Below, one piece after another: positions 18,901 to 26,209 of a stretch of 64,000 nucleotides of DNA. Each line of letters begins with the position of its first letter. The stretch's first letter is position 1. Source of the DNA: Streptomyces sp. CB01580 (GTDB taxonomy: Bacteria > Actinomycetota > Actinomycetes > Streptomycetales > Streptomycetaceae); the NCBI RefSeq assembly GCF_001905795.1, contig NZ_LIXJ01000007.1, forward strand, positions 186,001 to 250,000. Reading direction: 5' to 3'. Below the pieces are notes generated by a model, which saw only the letters and a program-made list of their open reading frames with translations, had not been told where the DNA came from and did not search any database. The position numbers and the translations under genes are program-made.

Positions 18901-19779
18901 GAGATGCGGTTCCTTGCCGCCGACGGGCAGGGCCGCGGCGATGATCGCCCGCTGGATCGAGGCGTACTCCTTGGCGGAGGAGAAGGCCGCCAGTGCGCGG
19001 GTCCGCTTGATCATCTCCGAGTTGCTGGTGGCCTGGGCCATGTCCTGCGAGAGGCTCAGCAGCGAGGTGATCAGCTGGCTGTACTGGTCGATGGTCTGGA
19101 GGCTCGGCGTGCCCTTGGCGTACGCGTCCTTGCGGATGTCACGGATGTCGCCCAGCTGGGTGGCGATGTGGTTGACGCTGGCGTAGATGCCCTCGAGGGC
19201 CTCGTCACCGGAGGGGTCGCCGATGGAGGTCGTCGCGTCGAGGAAGGCGGCCTGCGCCTTGTCGGTCTTGTCGCGGGGGACGCTGACCTTGTAGTTGCTG
19301 GTGGTCCCGCCGTGGGACAGCGGACCGGCCGAGCTGTCGCGCTCCTCCTGGAGCGCCCGGGCGAGCGCGGTCGCCTGCGTGGTCAGCTTGGTGAGCAGCT
19401 GCATGTGGTCCAGCTGCTGCATGTCGTTCATGGAGTCGTTGATCCGCAGACCGCCGAGCGTGGTCGCCGCGACCACGGGCAGTGCGAGCAGCGAGACCAG
19501 GCGCGTGCTGATACGCCAGTTGCGAAGGGCCATGCGCGAACCCGCGCCGGAGGGCTCGCGGGACTTGGACGACGCGTCCGGCTCGCCGCCGGCGTCCGGC
19601 GCGCTGCCGGGACGGCGGTCGTCCCCGTCGCCGGATCTGGAGGGTCCGGGGCCCTGGGCGTGCTGGGGCGAGGAGCCGCGGTCGGTCCCGCCGTGCGGCT
19701 CCGGCTCCGCCGCGGCTTCCCCCCGGCCCTGGCGGGCCTGGGGAGACCCGGCGCCATCCCTCTTGAAACGTCCCTGCAC
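15985..19779 (-). CDS. cvnA1: Conservon sensor histidine kinase-like protein CvnA (cvn1)
   Basis: First gene of cvn1. The frame is open to 20070, but I prefer the GTG at 19779: it encodes the typical start VQGRFKRDG, has AGAGG 11 nt upstream as in cvnA2, and upstream codons look noncoding. Product 1264 residues: disordered N-terminus; TM1 about 92-112 after MALRNWRIS (Met83); NIT-type sensory helices; TM2 about 403-426 (GALILLVLGVSLVGAFVVA); HAMP-like linker; HATPase_c with ELLENATSFSS (about 622) and DTGIGLS; and a Pro/Gln/Gly-rich tail of about 500 residues holding three F-x-RPDF motifs. Confidence 0.88.
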   Translation of the reverse strand: MQGRFKRDGAGSPQARQGRGEAAAEPEPHGGTDRGSSPQHAQGPGPSRSGDGDDRRPGSAPDAGGEPDASSKSREPSGAGSRMALRNWRISTRLVSLLALPVVAATTLGGLRINDSMNDMQQLDHMQLLTKLTTQATALARALQEERDSSAGPLSHGGTTSNYKVSVPRDKTDKAQAAFLDATTSIGDPSGDEALEGIYASVNHIATQLGDIRDIRKDAYAKGTPSLQTIDQYSQLITSLLSLSQDMAQATSNSEMIKRTRALAAFSSAKEYASIQRAIIAAALPVGGKEPHLDKNDQEFGRGALRKEGAAMRSFAAVYSATGNNAADLTSTLTNGNPEIKAAETYARKVLESPTGLSGTARRSYMDWYDQSSTKISAMTTIEATLLGDMESKARELRDESKREAIISGALILLVLGVSLVGAFVVARSMIRSLRRLQDTATRVAQDRLPEIVKHLSEADPQDVDTSVESVGVHSRDEIGQVAAAFDDVHREAVRLAAEQALLRGNVNAMFTNLSRRSQGLIQRQLSLISELESREADPDQLSSLFKLDHLATRMRRNGENLLVLAGEEPGRRWTRPVPLVDVLRAAASEVEQYERIELAAVPATEVAGRVVNDLVHLLAELLENATSFSSPQTKVRVTGHALPDGRVLVEIHDTGIGLSPEDLAAINERLASPPTVDVSVSRRMGLFVVGRLSLRHGIRIQLRPSDSGGTTALVMLPVEVAHGGNRPAPGQGPGQQPAGAPGGVLGAGGGPGAVGGPRPGPGGAPSVPGGQNGPRGQVGAGPGPRAALPTRDGGARRSPDEQGRQNTGFPSDGGPQDVSRPAPRQGGGLAGAFGNAARLGTRGQGGSTGRTEPNGPDLFDESRGRGHQDARGPQGRPDLAAWQPPQAPQPQQAPQDPFGHPGAPADSGRQLPPVGGPRAELPGGNPLPQRPQQAGWGTGDPAQPDAPRGHEEPETTGLFQLPGNPQLAPRPSLDDDRQGPGSTAEFARPDFSAPAPQGQGPQGRSPLDGPSQDPAGTGQFTRPDFAQQQDPAGTAQFARPDFGQQAPAPVQDQGLSAPRQRSREDEDFGAPRPPAAPTTAGDGQYRPVAPSQAQPEALPPAAGPGDGRTPLYDTLETNWFHGPQQGGQQPPAGPQGPASPARAEQQDPSAPAAPHLTGSDSVSPTSSWRPSPNDELVRQAERAKNPAAGGVTTSGLPRRVPRANLVPGTAQQQNHQSGPQVSRAPDDVRGRLTNLRRGIQQGRQANNQSTGSFPLGPTHQQER

Positions 19780-20143
19780 TAGCGTCGCAACCTCTGGACC
19801 AGGCGCCCCCTCCGCGCGAGGCGGGTGGGACGGTGTCGGCGTCGTGGGGCGAGGTGTCCGCCCCTGTCGGTCGTGAGTGACCGGCGCTCTTCCCCCTTCC
19901 CGCCGCCACTCGGCGCTGCTTGCGCCCCTGCGCGCCGGCCTGAAACCCGCGGCGGTGCGTGGAATTCCAGCACAGTGCCGGATCTCCAACAAGGGCCCCG
20001 TGTCAGGGCGGGATGCGGGTGACCCGTTGTGATGGAGGGGTAACCAGTGGTGGACGGTGATCATGGACAAAACGGAATATTGATCATCAATGGGCGGGCG
20101 GTGCGGGGTGTCCCAGTCGACATGATCAGGAGCGGAATGGTTG

Positions 20144-20158
20144 ATTCAGTTACTGAAT
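20144..20158. promoter_or_regulatory. Perfect 6-3-6 palindrome ATTCAG-TTA-CTGAAT
   Basis: Lies in an AT-rich island (about 20040-20290) between divergent cvnA1 and the small-ORF cluster, 12 bp before a strong ribosome site. Shape and place suit a dimeric repressor operator. Two TGATCA palindromes occur nearby at about 20060-20095. No promoter boxes can be named with confidence. Confidence 0.45.
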
Positions 20159-20182
20159 GTCTGTTTTGTCGGAGGTAATTAC

Positions 20183-20218
20183 GTGACCGAATTGGGACTT
20201 TTATCCCTGGAGTGGTGA
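20183..20218 (+). CDS. Candidate 11-residue leader peptide with a TTA codon
   Basis: GGAGG at 20171-20175 followed 7 nt later by GTG gives a textbook ribosome site for the peptide MTELGLLSLEW. Codon 7 is TTA (Leu), which in Streptomyces needs the bldA tRNA. The TGA stop lies inside a small hairpin, GTGAG-CAAA-CTCAC (20215-20228). The next small ORF begins 51 bp further on. I infer a leader peptide or regulatory uORF; no homologue is known to me, and a chance match cannot be excluded, though the Shine-Dalgarno is among the best in the window. Confidence 0.4.
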   Translation: MTELGLLSLEW

Positions 20219-20269
20219 GCAAACTCACACAATGATCGCCGTCTCATCCGGGCTTTCCAAGGGAATTCG

Positions 20270-20362
20270 ATGTTTAGCCTGGCGTTTTACAGGGATGGCA
20301 CATCCGACAACCGGCGCCCCTCCGGGCGGCGCCCGTACCGACAGGGTCCCAGCGACAGATGA
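20270..20362 (+). CDS. Candidate 30-residue small protein coupled to the NPRRT protein
   Basis: ATG with AAGGGA 6 nt upstream encodes MFSLAFYRDGTSDNRRPSGR and ten more residues, basic and Pro/Gly-rich, then TGA. The stop overlaps the ATG of the next ORF (ATGA), the usual mark of translational coupling, and explains why that next gene lacks its own ribosome site. Family unknown. Codon use is mixed at the 5' end (AT-rich) and typical at the 3' end. Function not inferred. Confidence 0.45.
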   Translation: MFSLAFYRDGTSDNRRPSGRRPYRQGPSDR

Positions 20363-20547
20363 AGACGACGCAGACGCTCCGCAACATCGCCAACCCCCGC
20401 CGCACCACGCTGGCGCACCTCGAGGACGTCGCCGAACTGCGGACGCCGGAACGCCCGGAGCACTCCGTCGAGCTGCCCTCCCAGACGGCCAACCCCCGCC
20501 GCACCATCCTGATGGAGGCCCCGGCCCCGGCCATGGTCGCCGAGTAG
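20359..20547 (+). CDS. Small protein with duplicated NPRRT motif
   Basis: A 62-residue ORF starting MKTTQTLRNI. Nearly every third codon position is G or C, strong evidence that it is translated. It contains ANPRRTTL (residues 11-18) and ANPRRTIL (44-51), the same motif 33 residues apart, with an acidic linker rich in Glu and Pro between them. No signal peptide, membrane segment or cysteine. I do not recognise a characterised family. The internal duplication in so small a protein resembles precursor peptides or short interaction motifs, but that is conjecture. Its start overlaps the 30-residue ORF before it; a fumarylacetoacetate hydrolase-family gene follows 146 bp later. Confidence 0.7.
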   Translation: MKTTQTLRNIANPRRTTLAHLEDVAELRTPERPEHSVELPSQTANPRRTILMEAPAPAMVAE

Positions 20548-20693
20548 CACGCACGGCCGCCCCTCGCGACCCCGCGCGCCGCCTCGCGACCCCGCGCCGG
20601 ACGACGTTCCTTCCGGGCGGATCCCGCAGGCCGAGGCGTTAGCCTGGAGCCTCAGTCTTCAGTCAGCCAGCAAGTGAGGGGCGACAGCATCCC

Positions 20694-21470
20694 GTGCGCA
20701 TCGCCAGGTTCTCCATCGACGGCAATGTCGCCTTCGGCGCCGTCGAGGGCGAAGGTCCCGACGGGCTCGTCCTCGACATCATCAAGGGCATCCCGTACGC
20801 CGAGTTCGAGCTCTCCGGCACCAAGGTCCCGCTGAGCAAGGTCCGCCTCCTCCCGCCGGTGCTCCCCAACAAGGTCGTGGCCATCGGCCGCAACTACGCG
20901 GAGCACGCCAAGGAGCTCGGCAACGAGGTACCGGACGTCCCCGTCGCCTTCTTCAAGCCCACCACCTCGGTGATCGGCTCCGGCGACGCCATCGAGTACC
21001 CCTCCTTCTCGAACGAGCTCCACCACGAGGCCGAACTGGCCGTGGTCATCGGCCGCATGTGCCGCGAAGTGCCGCGCGAGCGCGTGAAGGATGTCATCTT
21101 CGGTTACACGTGCGCCAACGATGTCACCGCCCGCGACGTCCAGAAGCGCGAGAAGCAGTGGGCCCGGGCCAAGGGCTTCGACACCTCCTGCCCCCTCGGT
21201 CCCTGGGTGGAGACCGACCTCGACCCCCGCGATCTGACCATTCAGGCCACGGTCAACGGCGAGCAACGACAACTCGGCCGGACGAGCGACATGATCCGCT
21301 CGATCGAGGACCTGGTCGTCCACATCACGGAAGCGATGACGCTGCTTCCGGGCGACGTGATCCTCACCGGCACCCCCGCGGGGGTCGGCCCCCTCCATGT
21401 CGGCGACGAGGTCGCCGTCACCATCGAAGGCATCGGCACTCTCACCAACAAGGTGATCAAGCGTGGCTAA
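20694..21470 (+). CDS. Fumarylacetoacetate hydrolase family protein
   Basis: A 258-residue FAH-fold enzyme; family members hydrolyse C-C bonds in acylpyruvates or act as decarboxylase/hydratase in aromatic degradation. Diagnostic sequences are the KVVAIGRNYAEHAKELG stretch, the metal-site region HHEAELAVVIG, GYTCANDVTARDVQ, and the end LTGTPAGVGPLHVGDEV. Start is GTG (GTGCGCATC) with GAGGGG upstream. It overlaps gltX by 8 bp and is probably cotranscribed with it, an arrangement common in Streptomyces. Exact substrate unknown. Confidence 0.9.
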   Translation: MRIARFSIDGNVAFGAVEGEGPDGLVLDIIKGIPYAEFELSGTKVPLSKVRLLPPVLPNKVVAIGRNYAEHAKELGNEVPDVPVAFFKPTTSVIGSGDAIEYPSFSNELHHEAELAVVIGRMCREVPRERVKDVIFGYTCANDVTARDVQKREKQWARAKGFDTSCPLGPWVETDLDPRDLTIQATVNGEQRQLGRTSDMIRSIEDLVVHITEAMTLLPGDVILTGTPAGVGPLHVGDEVAVTIEGIGTLTNKVIKRG

Positions 21471-22935
21471 CGCACCCGTACGCGTACGTTTCTGTCCCTC
21501 CCCGACCGGCAACCCCCACGTGGGCCTGGTCCGCACCGCCCTGTTCAACTGGGCCTTCGCCCGGCACCACGGCGGCACCCTCGTCTTCCGTATCGAGGAC
21601 ACCGACGCCGCCCGTGACTCCGAGGAGTCCTACGACCAGCTCCTGGACTCGATGCGCTGGCTCGGCTTCGACTGGGACGAGGGCCCCGAGGTGGGCGGTC
21701 CGCACGCCCCGTACCGCCAGTCGCAGCGCATGGACCTCTACAAGGACGTCGCCGAGAAGCTCCTCGCGGGCGGCTACGCGTACCACTGCTACTGCACCAC
21801 CGAGGAGCTCGACGCCCGCCGCGACGCCGCCCGCGCCGCCGGGAAGCCGTCCGGCTACGACGGTCACTGCCGCGAGCTCACGGCCGAGCAGACCGCCGCG
21901 TACGAGAACGAGGGCCGCACCTCCATCGTCCGCTTCCGGATGCCCGACGAGGCGCTCACCTTCACCGACCTGGTCCGCGGCGAGCTGACCTTCCAGCCGG
22001 AGAACGTGCCGGACTACGGCATCGTCCGTGCCAACGGCGCCCCGCTCTACACGCTGGTCAACCCGGTCGACGACGCCCTGATGGAGATCACCCACGTCCT
22101 GCGCGGCGAGGACCTGCTCTCCTCCACCCCGCGCCAGATCGCCCTTTACAAGGCGCTCATCGAGCTGGATATCGCCAAGGACATCCCCGCCTTCGGCCAC
22201 CTCCCGTACGTCATGGGCGAGGGCAACAAGAAGCTCTCCAAGCGCGACCCGCAGGCGTCCCTCAACCTCTACCGCGAGCGCGGCTTCGTGCCGGAGGGAC
22301 TGCTCAACTACCTGTCCCTGCTCGGCTGGTCGATCTCCGAGGACCGCGACATCTTCTCCGTCGAGGAGATGGTGGCCGCGTTCGACATCAAGGACGTCAA
22401 CGCCAACCCGGCGCGCTTCGACCTGAAGAAGTGCGAGCACATCAACGCCGAGCACATCCGCAGGATGGACGTGAAGGCGTTCACCGAGGCGTGCGGCCCC
22501 TGGCTGAAGGCCCCGTTCGCCCCCTGGGCCCCGGAGTCCTTCGACGCGGAGCGGTTCGCCGCGATCGCCCCGCACGCGCAGACCCGTGTCACGGTCCTCT
22601 CCGACATCACGGCCAACGTCGACTTCCTCTTCCTGGATGCGCCGGTGGAGGACGAGGCGTCCTGGAACAAGGCGATGAAGGAGGGCTCCGACGCCCTGCT
22701 CGTCACGGCCCGCGCCAACCTGATCAACGCCGAGTGGAACGCGGACGCCCTGAAGAACGCCATCCTCACCGCCGGCGAGGAGCACGGCCTGAAGCTCGGC
22801 AAGGCCCAGGCCCCGGTCCGCGTCGCGGTCACCGGCCGCACGATCGGCCTGCCGCTCTTCGAGTCCCTGGAGATCCTGGGCCGCGAGAAGACCATCGCCC
22901 GCATCGACGCGGCCCTGGCGAAGCTGGCGGCGTAA
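21463..22935 (+). CDS. gltX: Glutamyl-tRNA synthetase
   Basis: Charges tRNA-Glu (and usually tRNA-Gln, later amidated by GatCAB in actinobacteria). Class I synthetase: HIGH-type motif PTGNPHVGLV (about residues 12-21) and KMSKS-type motif KLSKR (257-261); IEDTDAARDS and the anticodon-binding C-terminal half are present. Length of 490 residues is normal. GTG start overlapping the upstream gene by 8 bp. It is notable that two tRNA-Gln and three tRNA-Glu genes lie only 4 kb downstream. Confidence 0.97.
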   Translation: MANAPVRVRFCPSPTGNPHVGLVRTALFNWAFARHHGGTLVFRIEDTDAARDSEESYDQLLDSMRWLGFDWDEGPEVGGPHAPYRQSQRMDLYKDVAEKLLAGGYAYHCYCTTEELDARRDAARAAGKPSGYDGHCRELTAEQTAAYENEGRTSIVRFRMPDEALTFTDLVRGELTFQPENVPDYGIVRANGAPLYTLVNPVDDALMEITHVLRGEDLLSSTPRQIALYKALIELDIAKDIPAFGHLPYVMGEGNKKLSKRDPQASLNLYRERGFVPEGLLNYLSLLGWSISEDRDIFSVEEMVAAFDIKDVNANPARFDLKKCEHINAEHIRRMDVKAFTEACGPWLKAPFAPWAPESFDAERFAAIAPHAQTRVTVLSDITANVDFLFLDAPVEDEASWNKAMKEGSDALLVTARANLINAEWNADALKNAILTAGEEHGLKLGKAQAPVRVAVTGRTIGLPLFESLEILGREKTIARIDAALAKLAA

Positions 22936-22953
22936 CCGTTCAGGTCACGCCCT

Positions 22954-22991
22954 GAGGGGGCGGTCACCGGTTCACCCGGGGCCGCCCCCTC
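22954..22991 (+). terminator. Terminator after gltX
   Basis: GAGGGGGCGG pairs with CCGCCCCCTC around an 18-nt loop, followed by CCGTCCTTTCTC. Lies 19 bp after the gltX stop. Confidence 0.7.
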
Positions 22992-23063
22992 CGTCCTTTC
23001 TCGGTCATGAGACACGTTTCAGCCGGGGCCGGGTGCGGGATTCAGCCGAATTTCGCCGTTCGC

Positions 23064-23091
23064 TTACGGGAACGTCTGGTGCGGCTAAGAT
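23064..23091 (+). promoter_or_regulatory. Possible vegetative promoter for the Esx-like trio
   Basis: TTACGG, 16 bp, TAAGAT resembles a -35/-10 pair, 48 bp before the ATG of the 99-residue gene. Weak -35; inference only. Confidence 0.3.
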
Positions 23092-23139
23092 CGGTTGCCT
23101 TGCCCCGACAGGGGCGCGTGACGCAGGGACGAAGGGCAG

Positions 23140-23439
23140 ATGACAGAGGATCTCAACGTCTCCGCAACCGAGTTGTACGCCTCGGCGGGTGCTGCGGACG
23201 CGCTGGTAGAGAATTTGCAGGGGCCTTTACGGAAGGCGATCGACGACACGGCTGCGGCGGCCGCCGCATTCCGGGCATGGGACGACAAGGGGTATATCGA
23301 GGCTGTCGGTACCGGCTGGGGCGACGCCCTGACCACCCTGAAGGACCGTCTCGCGGAACACGCGAACGGCCTACGGCTGGTGGCCGATGGCCACAGCATC
23401 AACGATGCGGACGTCGGCAACTGCTTCAAGGGCTGGTGA
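23140..23439 (+). CDS. Small Esx/WXG100-like protein
   Basis: A 99-residue, mostly helical protein (MTEDLNVSATELYASAGAAD) with a TGWGDAL segment near residue 54 and ending NCFKGW. Size, helix content and its place before a WXG-hydrolase fusion fit the Esx-like small proteins of actinobacteria. The strict mid-turn WXG is replaced here by GWGD, so assignment is tentative. Ribosome site GAAGGGCAG. Third-position GC is lower than in flanking core genes, suggesting acquired DNA. The stop is 7 bp before the next start. Confidence 0.6.
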   Translation: MTEDLNVSATELYASAGAADALVENLQGPLRKAIDDTAAAAAAFRAWDDKGYIEAVGTGWGDALTTLKDRLAEHANGLRLVADGHSINDADVGNCFKGW

Positions 23440-23446
23440 GCCCGGA

Positions 23447-25075
23447 ATGCCAGAGCTCTTCGCTCAACTCCTGCGTCAGGACTTCTCCGATTTGGAAGCG
23501 GCCGCCGGCTCGTGGCAGAAACTGGCCGAGGTCTTCGGTGACACCCGGATCGGCAGCGGGAAGCGGGTCTCCGGACCGCTGCACAAGGCAAGTTGGTCGG
23601 GCGTTGCCGCCCACTACGGCTTCAACGCGCTTGAAGCCACCGAGAGCAAACTGAAGACGGCGCAGACGAACGCGCAACTCATCCACACGGTCCTGGACAC
23701 GCTCAGCACCCGGATGCAGGCCGCCCAGCGCAAACTGCGCCATGCGGTTTCGGATGCCGAGGCGGCCGGCCATACCGTCACGGAAGACGGCTGGGTCGAG
23801 CCGAAGCAGGTGGTCGACCCGAAGTATCACAACGACCCGGACTATCAGGGTGTTCAGCAGCAGGCCAACGCCGGGCTGGGAGGCTACCGGGCCCGAATCG
23901 ACGGGGCGTTGGCGGAAGCGGAACGAGTCAGCAACGAAGCGACCGAACTGCTCCATCAGATCGACCCCTTCGACCTGGACAAACAGTACGGAGCTGCCAG
24001 CGCCGCGGAGGACGCCGCACGGATCGCCGAGTTCGCCGGGCTCGACAGGAAGAACATTCCGAACGGGAAAGACCCGCAACGCACCGCCGACTGGTGGGCG
24101 GACCTCCCGTCCGACCAGCGCGACTTCTACCTGGCGGCCTTCCCCGACCAGATCGGCAAACTGGACGGGCTTCCCGCAGCCACTCGCGACGACGCGAACC
24201 GAGCGGCGCTGGACATGCGGCTCAACGACTACGCGCTTCGCGAGGGCGACCTGGGCTACCACGATCGCTACAGCTACCGCTCACTCAGCGCCCTCAAGGA
24301 CCGCCTGGACCGTGCGGACGCGGAGCCCGCGCACAAGCGGCTGTACCTGCTGGGGTTCGACACGTCGAAGGACGGGCGGGCCATTGTCGCCATCGGCAAC
24401 CCGGACACGGCTCGCCATACCGCGGTCCAGGTTCCTGGGACGAGTAACCAGCTGGACAACGTGGGCGATCAGATCAATCGCGTCAGTAAACTCCAGGACT
24501 CCGCCGCTGACTGGAACGGATCTGCGGGGCCCGACGGCGTCTCGGTCATCTCCTGGCTCGACTACAACGCGCCGGAGGCGAACTTCGATTCCGTGAGGGA
24601 AGCGGAACTGAACCTGGGAATCGCGACTCAAGGCCGCGCCCAGGACGGGGCGGAAGCCCTGCGGGACTTCACCCATGGTCTGAGGGCGGCCCATCAGGGT
24701 GAGCGGAGTCATCTCACGGTCCTGGCCCACAGCTATGGCTCCACGGTGGCCGGTGCCGCCGACGCAGGGGGATCAGGACTGGACGCCGACGACATGGTCG
24801 TGGTCGGCAGCCCAGGACTGACGGTCGACCGTGCCGACCAACTCCACGTGGATGCCCGGCACTTGTATGTGGGCGCTGCAGAAAACGACGTAGTCTCCAA
24901 CCTGTTCTCCGATGCCACGCTCGGAGCGGACCCCAAGAAGGCGGAGTTCGGGGCGCAGCGCATGTATGTGGACACCAAGGGCCACGGCGGCTATTGGAAC
25001 GACGGCAGCAAGAGTCTGGAGAACCAGGGCCGCATCATCGCCGGACTCCGTCCACGGGGCGGAGGTGCAGGCTGA
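23447..25075 (+). CDS. WXG-domain / DUF1023 alpha-beta hydrolase fusion
   Basis: A 542-residue protein. The start at 23447 (MPELFAQLL) is chosen because it follows the upstream stop by 7 bp; the open frame extends 20 codons further into the previous gene. Residues 1-130 are a helical hairpin with a real WXG motif, Trp50-Ser51-Gly52 (KASWSGVAA). The C-terminal half is a DUF1023-type alpha/beta hydrolase with nucleophile Ser429 in LAHSYGSTVAG (first Gly of GxSxG is Ala) and late Asp/His candidates in DDMVVVGSPG and KGHGGYW. Probably acts outside the cell if exported by a type VII route; substrate unknown. Overlaps the lipoprotein gene by one base (TGATG). Confidence 0.8.
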   Translation: MPELFAQLLRQDFSDLEAAAGSWQKLAEVFGDTRIGSGKRVSGPLHKASWSGVAAHYGFNALEATESKLKTAQTNAQLIHTVLDTLSTRMQAAQRKLRHAVSDAEAAGHTVTEDGWVEPKQVVDPKYHNDPDYQGVQQQANAGLGGYRARIDGALAEAERVSNEATELLHQIDPFDLDKQYGAASAAEDAARIAEFAGLDRKNIPNGKDPQRTADWWADLPSDQRDFYLAAFPDQIGKLDGLPAATRDDANRAALDMRLNDYALREGDLGYHDRYSYRSLSALKDRLDRADAEPAHKRLYLLGFDTSKDGRAIVAIGNPDTARHTAVQVPGTSNQLDNVGDQINRVSKLQDSAADWNGSAGPDGVSVISWLDYNAPEANFDSVREAELNLGIATQGRAQDGAEALRDFTHGLRAAHQGERSHLTVLAHSYGSTVAGAADAGGSGLDADDMVVVGSPGLTVDRADQLHVDARHLYVGAAENDVVSNLFSDATLGADPKKAEFGAQRMYVDTKGHGGYWNDGSKSLENQGRIIAGLRPRGGGAG

Positions 25076-25617
25076 TGACTCAGACATCGACCGCATACGT
25101 GATTCCCCGGTGCCGGGGCATCGCGGCGCTGGCCCTGACGCTGCTGCTGGGAGGCTGCATGTCCGACGACGGAGTGAACGACCCGCTTCCGCGCATGAGC
25201 AGGGAGAAGGCGGAGAAGTGGGCCAAGCACTGGACCGATTCCATGGTCGGCACCGCGCGTGCGCGGCTCGACCCGAAGACGGCCCGTCCCACCGCGAGCT
25301 TCACGGATTGCACGGGTGAGAAGGGCGAGTCGGCGGACGACGGCAGATTCACCCTGCGCTACTCGGTCCGGGGAACCCTTCCGCGGACCGCCCATGCCGA
25401 AGCGGTCACCGCCATCAAGGACACCCTCAAGGACAAGGGTTTCGACATCCAGACCTTCGTCGTCGGCGAGGACACCGAGCCGGCAAACGTGGTCGACGCC
25501 AAGCACCCGAAGGATCAGCAGTTCGTCTCCGTGGGGTCCGTGGACAAGGACCTCCTGGTCTTCATCGTCAGCACCCCCTGTCTCCTGCCGCCCGGAGTCG
25601 AGCAGCAGGAGTTCTGA
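25075..25617 (+). CDS. Putative lipoprotein, third gene of the Esx-like trio
   Basis: A 180-residue protein with an N-terminal basic/hydrophobic segment and lipobox LLLGGC (Cys near residue 29), so it should be lipid-anchored on the outer membrane face. The ATG overlaps the hydrolase stop (TGATG), so it is coupled to it. No enzymatic motif seen; a DKDLLVFIVSTPC segment near the C-terminus is beta-like. Probably an immunity-like or binding partner of the hydrolase, by context only. Confidence 0.75.
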   Translation: MTQTSTAYVIPRCRGIAALALTLLLGGCMSDDGVNDPLPRMSREKAEKWAKHWTDSMVGTARARLDPKTARPTASFTDCTGEKGESADDGRFTLRYSVRGTLPRTAHAEAVTAIKDTLKDKGFDIQTFVVGEDTEPANVVDAKHPKDQQFVSVGSVDKDLLVFIVSTPCLLPPGVEQQEF

Positions 25618-25764
25618 ATCGGCGCGCGGTCCGACGCGTGGCGGATCATTACCCGAGACGCGGTCGCGCCCGCCCGCGGCCGGCCCGCGGTAGCGGGTGC
25701 CGGGTCCGCACGGCCGTCGTGGGCCGTGATCGGCACAATCGCATCCGCGGATCCGGGGGAACGA

Positions 25765-25952
25765 ATGACGCGGCTGAGACTGTCCCTGTACGTCGGGGGT
25801 TGCTCCTGGCGCTGGTCGCCGGCGGGCTGGCCTGGACAGCCTGGTTCCGGGACGCGGACGGCGACGACCTCGCAGACCGATGCCAGGGCTCCCTCGCGGG
25901 CGAGGAGTACGCCGCCGCCTCCGGCGAACGGCACGGCTGCCCTGCTCCCTGA
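25765..25952 (+). pseudogene. Small membrane protein gene with apparent frameshift in a G run
   Basis: ATG with GGGGGA upstream encodes MTRLRLSLYVGG in one frame. The next frame continues LLLALVAGGLAWTAWFRDADG to a stop at 25952. The break falls in the run GGGGG at about 25795-25799; one extra G would join them into a 61-residue protein with one transmembrane helix. It may be a real mutation or a base-calling error. The rest of 25618-26209 holds no gene I can support. Confidence 0.45.
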
Positions 25953-26209
25953 CGGCCCGCCGGATCACGCACCGTGTCTTCGGTCCGCCGTCGTCTCCCG
26001 CTGCCGAGTCCCGGGCCGACTCCCGTCCGCGGCCGGGGCATCGGCCGCGGCGGTGCCGGGGAACCGGCGCTCCCGGGGTGCGGCGGGATCAGCTGCGCGG
26101 CGCTCGTCGCCTCCCGCCGCGGCAGGACCGGCCTCGGCGGCAGTCGCGGCTCCGGGAGCGGGCGTGCGACGCCCTCCCGGGCTCGGCGCATGCCCGCTAG
26201 CCTGGCCGC

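Noticed and set aside
20232..20642. 136-codon plus-strand ORF over the small-ORF cluster
   Set aside because: Late part is Pro/Arg-rich shadow of the NPRRT frame, weak ribosome site; the 62-codon frame has far better codon use.
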